Below, piece by piece: positions 13,648 to 18,796 of a stretch of DNA of 18,796 nt. Source of the stretch: JACMME01 sp051005015. GTDB taxonomy: Bacteria; Gemmatimonadota; Gemmatimonadetes; Gemmatimonadales; Gemmatimonadaceae. The notes beneath the pieces were generated by a model. The model saw only the letters and a program-made list of their open reading frames with translations, did not search any database and was not told the origin of the DNA. How positions within the stretch are numbered: position 1 is the stretch's first letter; every line of letters begins with the position of its first letter. The position numbers were made by a program, and so were the translations under genes. The stretch spans positions 1 through 18,796 of the forward strand of contig JBPCJT010000345.1 of assembly GCA_051005015.1 (NCBI GenBank). Direction: 5' to 3'.

Positions 13648-15789
13648 TCAATACCGAAATATCTTTCTGAAAGCGTCCACGAGACTATCGGTGAATCCCT
13701 CGTCCTCGATCTCGGGCTCGAGATGCTCTCTGCAATAAGTCGTGGGCTCCGTCCCGGGTTTGTACCACTCCTTCTGCGATAGCGGACACCACTCCCCCGC
13801 CAGCTCTCCCGTCTCGGGATCTATTGCGCTCGCGGTCATTCCGGCCGGCGGTTTCCATGCTCCGCGCGAGGCAACCTCACGCCACCCGCGCGTATAGAAT
13901 TCCGCCCACGCCGGCGCCGCCAACCGTCCACCCGACGCGTCCCCCGACAGCGCTTTCGGGCTGTCGAAGCCGAACCAGAACCCCGCCACGAGCGTCGGTG
14001 TGTAGCCCACGAACCAGACGTCGGCGCCATTGTTCGTCGTCCCGGTCTTTCCCGCAATCGCGCCGCGCGCTCCCCACGAGCGCACCACCCGCCCTGTGCC
14101 GTAATCAACGGCGCCGCGCAGCATCGACGTCAGCTGGTAGGCATCGCGCGCATCGATAGCTTGCGTGCGCGGCGCAATCTCGCGTGTCCACAAGACCGCG
14201 CCGTCATTATCCTCGATACGGCGCACCAGCCTCGGCTTCACTCGCTCCCCGCCATTCGCGAACGGAGCGTATGCTGTCACCAGCTCGAGCGGCGTTACCT
14301 CGAGTGCGCCGAGCGCGATGGAAGGAACCGCGCGCAGCGGACTCGTGATGCCGGCACGCCGAGCGAGCTGTGCAACGCGCGCCTCTCCCACCGAGCGGCT
14401 CACCCGCACCGTTGCAGCATTGGAGGAGCTCATGAGCGCGCGACGCATCGTCACTTCACCCAGATACTCCCCGCCGTAGTTGGCTGGAGTCCACACACTG
14501 CCTTCCTGCTCCACCTCCACGGGTTCGTCATCGACGTAGCTCGACGGACTGAAGCCCGCGGCCAGAGCCGCCGCATACACGAAAGGCTTGAATGCCGATC
14601 CCGGTTGCCGCCGGGCCGACGTCGCGCGATTGAATCCTCCGCGCTCGATGCTCCGTCCGCCGACGATGGCGCGCACATCGCCCGTAAGTGGATCGAGCGC
14701 GACCATGGCGCCCTGCACCTGGTCGTTGCTCGCTCCGTACCACTCCCGGTACTCGCGCTGAATGCGCGCGGACTGGTTACGCACGGCACGCTCCGCCGCG
14801 CGCTGCGCCGGTCCGTCGATTGTCGTGTAGACCTTCACATCGCCCCGCTCGAGCGCGCCTTCACCCAGTACCGAGTCCACCAAAGTACGCACCGGGTCAA
14901 CCGCGGAGGACGTCTCCACCGGCGGGCGCCACTCGTTCTTTGCGATCTTCATAGGAAGCGCCGCCGCCGACTGCGCCTGGCTCTGGCTCACGTAACCCTC
15001 GCGCGCCATCAGCGTGAGCACGAGGTTCCGCCGCGCGCGCGCCCGCTCGGCGTGCCCACGAGGCGTGTACGCGGACGGACCCTTCGGAAGGGCCGCGAGC
15101 ACTGCTCCCTGTGCGAGCGTCAAATCCTTGATGCTCTTGCCGAAGAGATCCTGGCTCGCCGCCTCCACGCCATACACACCGTTGCCGAGGTAAATGACGT
15201 TCAGGTACAGTGCGAGAATCTCGTCTTTTGTGAGATTCCGCTCGATGAGCCGAGCCAGACGGGCCTCGATAAGCTTCTTACGCATCGATCGGGCGCGCAC
15301 GAGCCTTGGCGTGAATGTATTGCGCGCTACCTGCATCGTGATTGTACTGAAACCTTCACGGACGCCCATGGCAGACACGTTACGGACCGCCGCGCGCGGA
15401 ACGGCCCGCCAATCTATGCCACGGTGACGGTAGAAGCGCCGGTCTTCCACCGCGATGAATGCTTGCCGCACGTGCGTCGGAACCTGGCTCAGCGACACGT
15501 TTACGCGGCGTACGTGCGTGAGCCGCGCCAGCAACTTTCCTGTGCGATCAAAGACGCGACTCCCCTCGCTGGGCCGGAAGGCACGAATCTCCGCCGCGGA
15601 GGGGCATCCCGTGAACCCACAGCTCGCCAGCCACGCATCGAAGACGGCTACCAACAGGACTGCCGTACCAAGCGCCGCGAGCGAACGCCACCGATCGCGT
15701 GCCCACACACGCGCAGGCCGTGCCGGATCGCGCCGCATGCGCTCACGCAGCCGCTGAGCACGTTGCCAAATTCTTTCTCGAAGCGTCAT
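13648..15789 (-). CDS. Class A penicillin-binding protein (PBP1A-like)
   Basis: A 713-aa bifunctional enzyme that polymerises glycan strands and crosslinks peptides in the periplasm. A basic cytoplasmic N-terminus (1-35) precedes one membrane helix (about 36-57). The transglycosylase domain spans about 75-260, with catalytic Glu115 in EDRRFY and the motifs GFSTITMQVARN, RKKLIEARLA and YLNVIYLGNGVYGVEAAS. The transpeptidase domain spans about 315-640, with the nucleophile Ser398 in SAFK, SSN at 455-457 and KTG at 581-583. All catalytic motifs are present. A C-terminal acidic tail with two Cys follows. The start is taken as the ATG at 15789 (MTLRERIWQR); upstream the frame only translates repeats. 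There is no strong Shine-Dalgarno, so the start is moderately sure. It is transcribed toward the aromatic operon on the same strand. Confidence 0.92.
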   Translation of the reverse strand: MTLRERIWQRAQRLRERMRRDPARPARVWARDRWRSLAALGTAVLLVAVFDAWLASCGFTGCPSAAEIRAFRPSEGSRVFDRTGKLLARLTHVRRVNVSLSQVPTHVRQAFIAVEDRRFYRHRGIDWRAVPRAAVRNVSAMGVREGFSTITMQVARNTFTPRLVRARSMRKKLIEARLARLIERNLTKDEILALYLNVIYLGNGVYGVEAASQDLFGKSIKDLTLAQGAVLAALPKGPSAYTPRGHAERARARRNLVLTLMAREGYVSQSQAQSAAALPMKIAKNEWRPPVETSSAVDPVRTLVDSVLGEGALERGDVKVYTTIDGPAQRAAERAVRNQSARIQREYREWYGASNDQVQGAMVALDPLTGDVRAIVGGRSIERGGFNRATSARRQPGSAFKPFVYAAALAAGFSPSSYVDDEPVEVEQEGSVWTPANYGGEYLGEVTMRRALMSSSNAATVRVSRSVGEARVAQLARRAGITSPLRAVPSIALGALEVTPLELVTAYAPFANGGERVKPRLVRRIEDNDGAVLWTREIAPRTQAIDARDAYQLTSMLRGAVDYGTGRVVRSWGARGAIAGKTGTTNNGADVWFVGYTPTLVAGFWFGFDSPKALSGDASGGRLAAPAWAEFYTRGWREVASRGAWKPPAGMTASAIDPETGELAGEWCPLSQKEWYKPGTEPTTYCREHLEPEIEDEGFTDSLVDAFRKIFRY

Positions 15790-15820
15790 CGCATGAGTTA
15801 GTACGCCAGAGTGGATAAAA

Positions 15821-15898
15821 GGATTGCGGATCGCGGAGCGCGATGGACAAAGGCAGCCCACTAGCCCCATGTCCATCCCCCAAGTAGGAGCCCAATCC
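15821..15898. repeat. Heptamers (GGAYTGC family) in nested inverted repeats
   Basis: Three tandem heptamers, GGATTGC, GGATCGC and GGAGCGC, occupy 15821-15841. Two nested inverted pairs follow: GATGGACA (15842-15849) with TGTCCATC (15870-15877), and GGATTG (15821-15826) with CAATCC (15893-15898). The element sits between the divergent PBP and deacetylase genes. The same heptamer word occurs at 2807-2845 and, reversed, at 1590-1610 and 2915-2935. Confidence 0.62.
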
Positions 15899-15902
15899 GC
15901 AA

Positions 15903-15935
15903 CACGTATCACGTGTCACGTATTCACGTATCACG
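15903..15935. repeat. Tandem heptamers CACGTAT, 4.5 copies
   Basis: Units read CACGTAT, CACGTGT, CACGTAT plus an extra T, CACGTAT, then CACG. The array ends 26 bp before the deacetylase ATG. A different word from the neighbouring GGATTGC array, but the same 7-bp unit. The spacing of less than one helical turn makes it an unlikely row of ordinary operator sites, though a repeated protein-binding site cannot be excluded. Confidence 0.75.
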
Positions 15936-15961
15936 CTGACCCCTCCCCCCTCCGACTTCAG

Positions 15962-16945
15962 ATGCTGCATCGCTCGCATATCACTTCTGTCTTTCTCATT
16001 ACGTCACTCGCGTGCGGCGATGGCAACGCTGTCCCCAACGTCGAGCAGCCAGACAGCCACCGCACGAGCACGGCCGTGGGCCCGGCTTCACAGCTACCGC
16101 CAAACGAGAAGGGCCACGTACCAATTCTCGCGTACCACCTCTTTGGCGACACCGAGCAGCGTTGGCAGCGTGACAAGTCCCGCTTCAGACGAGACCTGGA
16201 GCTGTTGTACGGCCGTGGGTACCGCCCGGTCAGCGTGAGCAATCTGGTTGACGGCAAGCTGAACCTTCCCGAAGGTATGTCGCCAGTGGTCTTCACATTT
16301 GACGACGCGTCTCCTTCCCAGTTTCGCTACACCGAAACCGGGGGAACCCTGGTTGTAGATTCCACGAGCGCTGTCGGGATCTGGATCGATTTCGCGAGGA
16401 CACACCCCGGTTGGTCAAACCAGGCAACTTTCTGCCTGCTTAGCGGCGCGAAGTCGGGCCGCTCATTTTTCGGTAACAGGGATATAGAAGGGCAGAAGAC
16501 GGAGTGGCGCTTCCGCAAGGTAAAGTGGCTCGCCGAGCAAGGATTCGAGCTCTGCAACCATACGCTCTGGCACGCCAACCTTGGCAAATATGATGACGCC
16601 TTCGTGCAGGAACAAATCGCTCGCGGCGTGCTGGCAATCGATTCGGTGATACCGGGCTATCGGGTGCGCACCTTTGCCCTTCCTCTCGGAGTCTGGCCGA
16701 AGAACCGCGCATTGGCGTCGCGCGGTGAGTGGCGCGATCCCAGGAGCGGTCGAAGAGTGGCGTACGATTTCGACGCCATCCTCAAGGCGGCGGGCAAGCC
16801 TGTGCCGAGCCCCACCGATACGGCCTTTCACGCCAACGCCCTCGAACGCGTTCAGGTGACCGGGGATGAACTGGAACGCGTCCTCGATCTGCTTGACCGG
16901 GCCGGAACGCGTTATGTCTCCGCCGGACCAGGGATCAGGCACTAG
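15962..16945 (+). CDS. Polysaccharide deacetylase (NodB domain), probable lipoprotein
   Basis: A 327-aa exported enzyme of carbohydrate esterase family 4, expected to remove acetyl groups from an N-acetylated polysaccharide; the substrate is unknown. The start is the ATG at 15962, where a signal peptide follows and ends at Cys18 (SLAC, an imperfect lipobox); the frame is open upstream, but that part translates repeats. The NodB domain begins near residue 53 with VPILAYHLFG. Metal-site motifs are TFDD (112-115) and HTLWH (200-204, the H-x3-H pair). A segment of about 40 residues (120-157) between these motifs looks like an insertion. The region VRTFALPLGVWPKN (235-248) matches the later family motif. 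Divergent from the PBP gene, so both may act on the cell envelope, but no shared operon is possible. No Shine-Dalgarno is seen. Confidence 0.88.
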   Translation: MLHRSHITSVFLITSLACGDGNAVPNVEQPDSHRTSTAVGPASQLPPNEKGHVPILAYHLFGDTEQRWQRDKSRFRRDLELLYGRGYRPVSVSNLVDGKLNLPEGMSPVVFTFDDASPSQFRYTETGGTLVVDSTSAVGIWIDFARTHPGWSNQATFCLLSGAKSGRSFFGNRDIEGQKTEWRFRKVKWLAEQGFELCNHTLWHANLGKYDDAFVQEQIARGVLAIDSVIPGYRVRTFALPLGVWPKNRALASRGEWRDPRSGRRVAYDFDAILKAAGKPVPSPTDTAFHANALERVQVTGDELERVLDLLDRAGTRYVSAGPGIRH

Positions 16946-17211
16946 CAACCAGGAGCCAACGTTCCAGGAACCAGATTCTTGTTCTGATTGCTGGGTTTGG
17001 GTCCCCCGTCCCCCGCTATCACTGTACGACATTCGGTGGTTGCCCGCACCAAGCTGCTCAAAAAGGGGTATCTTTTGTTCTAATGAGCGGTTGCTATTCT
17101 CGCGCGAGGCGATAAACTTGCGCTAAGTGTTGTAAACATATATTCTCTGAGGCCGTCTTTACGCAGCTTTCGTTGCGGGGTCGGTATCTGCGCTTTCCGG
17201 GTACTGCTGGA
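16946..17211. other. Convergent intergenic region, no gene seen
   Basis: This 266-bp gap lies between the stops of the deacetylase and the TPR-like gene. It begins with AACCAGG (16948-16954), a word also present in the gaps near 4954 and 7134, and a small palindrome GTTCCAGGAAC around 16970-16980. The part at 17130-17150 is AT-rich. I see no GC-rich hairpin with a T-run, so no terminator can be named. Confidence 0.45.
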
Positions 17212-17805
17212 TCATAGACGCCAGTTCGACAGTACGGCGATCGCGCGTTCCAGGGAGGCTACCTCGCCGGGATGCTTCGCGGTGCCAAGCAGAGAACGGT
17301 ATGTGGTTATCGCTAGATCAAGCGCTTCAGCGTCATGTTCCGCGCCGGCCACGCTGGCGGCGTTGTCGGCGAGGTTTACACGGGCCAGGTCGTCCTCGGG
17401 AAAGCGGTCGCTGACCTGCTTCCAGCGCGCAACCCGCGCTCTGGGCACGGACTCGGTGAGCGCCCAGAGGTGCCAGGCTCCGCGGTTCGAGGGGTCTGAC
17501 GCAATCGCGCGGCTGGCCAGATCTCCGACTACGTCGGGGCCGCGGCCGGCGAGCCAGTAAGCATTCGCCAGGATTACGAGAGCGCGGGCGTCGTTGGGCC
17601 TGGCGGCAACGATGTACTCGTAAACGGGTCCTGCAACCTCGGGAACACCGAGGAATGGCTCAACTGCGGCCGCCAGTAGTGCGGGCGGGGTGTCCGCCGC
17701 AAGGCGGCCAATCCGATCCATGAGCAAGGCCAGATTGGAATCCGACTGATAGTCGCTAACCGCGGCATTAATGTCGGCGGAGACGTTGGAATCTGATTTC
17801 TGCAT
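17212..17805 (-). CDS. TPR-like helical repeat protein
   Basis: A 197-aa cytoplasmic protein made almost wholly of helices. The segments at about 60-100 (YEYIVAARPNDARALVILAN followed by an AYWLAGRG turn), 100-120 and 125-180 have the spacing of tetratricopeptide-type repeats: Pro-Asn/Asp-Asp turns, then Ala-Leu-rich helices with Tyr/Trp positions. There is no signal peptide or catalytic motif. It probably acts as a protein-binding scaffold; the partner is unknown. The start is the ATG at 17805, with a short AGG near it; Met29 is an alternative. It is divergent from the small HisKA protein, separated by only 62 bp, so the two may share regulation. An 18-codon frame overlaps its stop by ATGA (to 17159) but shows no sign of being a gene. 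Confidence 0.68.
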   Translation of the reverse strand: MQKSDSNVSADINAAVSDYQSDSNLALLMDRIGRLAADTPPALLAAAVEPFLGVPEVAGPVYEYIVAARPNDARALVILANAYWLAGRGPDVVGDLASRAIASDPSNRGAWHLWALTESVPRARVARWKQVSDRFPEDDLARVNLADNAASVAGAEHDAEALDLAITTYRSLLGTAKHPGEVASLERAIAVLSNWRL

Positions 17806-17867
17806 TGCCTAAGATGTCTGTACGGTCGCACCATTCAAGGGCGCACTGCTGACAAAAGGGGATCTGG

Positions 17868-18128
17868 ATGGTAGATTCCGAGAGCGATGAATCGGCGGCC
17901 GATTGCAAGGAGCGATTAGCCAGATTGAAGTTGCTGGCTGCTCGCCTTCAGCACGACATTAACAATCCGCTAACCGCGCTGCTCGCCGAAGCTCAGATGC
18001 TGGCGCTGGATGAGCGGCTACCCCAAGAGCATTCCGCAGAGGTTGAGCAGATCGTTGAGCTGGCCCGGCGGGTGGCGGCGGTTGTCCGCAAACTGGACTC
18101 CTTGCGTGGCGAACCGGCACCGAGGTAA
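17868..18128 (+). CDS. Stand-alone HisKA (dimerisation/phosphoacceptor) domain protein
   Basis: An 86-aa protein that looks like the dimerisation and histidine phosphotransfer domain of a sensor kinase and nothing else. Residues 15-56 hold a helix with the H-box LQHDINNPLTALLAEAQML; His29 is the candidate phosphoacceptor. A second helix (about 57-79, EVEQIVELARRVAAVVRKL) would complete the helical hairpin. No N, G1 or G2 box of an ATPase domain follows: the gene ends at TAA, and the next 300 bp encode no continuation in any frame I checked by eye. It has a good ribosome site (AGGGG, 6 nt before the ATG). It may be a phosphotransfer protein, a kinase dimer inhibitor, or a degenerate kinase remnant. 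The acidic N-terminus has no membrane helix. Confidence 0.75.
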   Translation: MVDSESDESAADCKERLARLKLLAARLQHDINNPLTALLAEAQMLALDERLPQEHSAEVEQIVELARRVAAVVRKLDSLRGEPAPR

Positions 18129-18456
18129 CGTTTCGGCACAATTTTCGCCCGCTGAATTGCGTACGGCTTTACCATTTAGTTCATTTCGGGATACATTCCC
18201 GTTCAAATCAATGTGGCGCCGCCGCGTGCGTTGTGAGATAATGCGCGGCACGACCAGCCGGGTTAGCCAGTCGCATGTGGCGCTCGGCATCGTTACGGAA
18301 CACGCGTGATCTTTCCGCGGCCAGCGTTCCGCTAGCTGTTTAATAGCGGCCGTTTGCACCTCGAGCAAGTGAATAGATTCCCGAATTTTTTCGGCGTACC
18401 CAGCGCTCCTAGCGCGTGAACGCCGCGCATCCAACCCAAATGACAACAATCGCTGC
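18129..18456. other. Intergenic region upstream of the last gene
   Basis: No gene is supported in these 328 bp. A small hairpin, CGGGA-TACAT-TCCCG, lies around 18187-18201. An extended -10-like TGAGATAAT is near 18233-18241 on the plus strand with no good -35, so it is a weak promoter candidate for the gene at 18457. A six-codon frame (ATG at 18440) ends in an ATGA overlap with that gene's start. Confidence 0.4.
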
Positions 18457-18796
18457 ATGAACGAACGTCGACGCCCGCCTCGTCGGGGCCGCGGGCCGCG
18501 CCCCCAACACAGTCCTGCACAAGAGTATTCCGGCGACTCCAGCCCTTACCGCGATAGCCCTTTGGCACCGAGCTCGTCACCAGATGTGAATGGTGGTGGG
18601 GCGGGGGATGTCCAGAGTACACCAGGTCCTGATGCGGCCATTGGCCCCCGGGATCCGGGTCGTGCGCCTGCTCGAGACAGTGGTGGAGGACAGCAGCGGG
18701 GAGACGGCCGATTCGACAGGTCCAACGGCCGGCGGGGGGGGGGAGGACGGGGGAAGGAGGCTCGGCGTCCCGAGCACCACGGCCCAATGGTGTCGA
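18457..18796 (+). CDS. Arg/Gly-rich protein, N-terminal part (cut by window end)
   Basis: An open frame of 113 codons from the ATG at 18457 to the window edge, with no stop. It starts MNERRRPPRRGRGPRPQH, continues with a Ser/Pro/Asp-rich disordered stretch, then an RG-rich part (NGRRGGGGRGKEARRPEH). Such tails usually bind RNA. They occur at the N-terminus of the transcription terminator Rho in several high-GC groups and in some RNA helicases and ribonucleases; I cannot decide which from this part. The frame contains a G10 run (18734-18743), where a one-base sequencing or slippage error would break it. No clear Shine-Dalgarno precedes the ATG. Confidence 0.6.
   Translation, partial: MNERRRPPRRGRGPRPQHSPAQEYSGDSSPYRDSPLAPSSSPDVNGGGAGDVQSTPGPDAAIGPRDPGRAPARDSGGGQQRGDGRFDRSNGRRGGGGRGKEARRPEHHGPMVS

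Noticed and set aside
14161..15801. 546-codon plus-strand frame opposite the PBP gene
   Set aside because: Long but made of Arg/His/Ala-rich sequence without motifs; the minus strand encodes a complete class A PBP with all catalytic motifs.
15821..15935. CRISPR array
   Set aside because: Repeat units are 7 bp with no unique spacers of regular length, and no cas gene is near.
17159..17215. 18-codon frame overlapping the TPR-like gene stop by ATGA
   Set aside because: Too short and without features. A frameshifted C-terminus of the TPR protein is possible but nothing in the sequence favours it.

Overview
The window is about 18.8 kb of high-GC bacterial DNA. It looks like ordinary chromosome rather than a mobile island: I see no transposase, integrase, phage gene, CRISPR array, tRNA or rRNA. 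The gene set points to an environmental bacterium of the Gemmatimonadota or a neighbouring phylum. It includes a secreted DUF1800/DUF1501 pair, several lipoproteins, a class A PBP, a HisKA-only protein and GTG starts. That placement is inference; no marker gene is present.

Layout. 1-184 holds no gene. 185-4880 (minus strand) carries a 180-aa hypothetical protein, a four-helix membrane protein, an M23 peptidase-like lipoprotein and an ABC exporter with fused membrane and ATPase domains. 5153-9255 (plus strand) carries a DUF1800 lipoprotein, a DUF1501 protein with a Tat signal, and a membrane-anchored DUF4230 protein. 9339-13482 (minus strand) is an aromatic amino acid operon: promoter, leader peptide, attenuator, phenylalanine-4-hydroxylase, DAHP synthase (aroF), trpE, trpG. 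13648-15789 (minus) is a class A penicillin-binding protein. 15962-16945 (plus) is a polysaccharide deacetylase lipoprotein. 17212-17805 (minus) is a TPR-like protein, divergent from a small HisKA-only protein (17868-18128, plus). The window ends inside an Arg/Gly-rich protein (from 18457, plus).

The most interesting element is the operon leader at 13283-13482. A good sigma70-type promoter is followed by an unannotated 29-codon ORF containing Trp-Tyr-Ile-Trp-Arg-Ala-Tyr-Tyr. After it comes an RNA segment that can fold in three ways: a 1:2 hairpin, a long antiterminator that includes the leader stop codon, or a perfect 8-bp terminator followed by U6. This is the architecture of ribosome-mediated attenuation, here with both Trp and Tyr codons and no Phe codon. 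It fits the genes it would control: AroF feeds the pathway, TrpE/TrpG commit chorismate to Trp, and phenylalanine hydroxylase makes Tyr from Phe. I read the hydroxylase as a biosynthetic tyrosine-forming enzyme. The leader's ATG sits where transcription should start, so it may be translated leaderless.

A second pattern is a set of intergenic arrays with a 7-bp unit. Several unrelated words (GGAYTGC, GTGYNCG, CACGTRT) occur as drifted tandem heptamers, some in inverted pairs able to form long hairpins. They lie between genes at about 1590, 2807-2935, 7161-7258 and 15821-15935.
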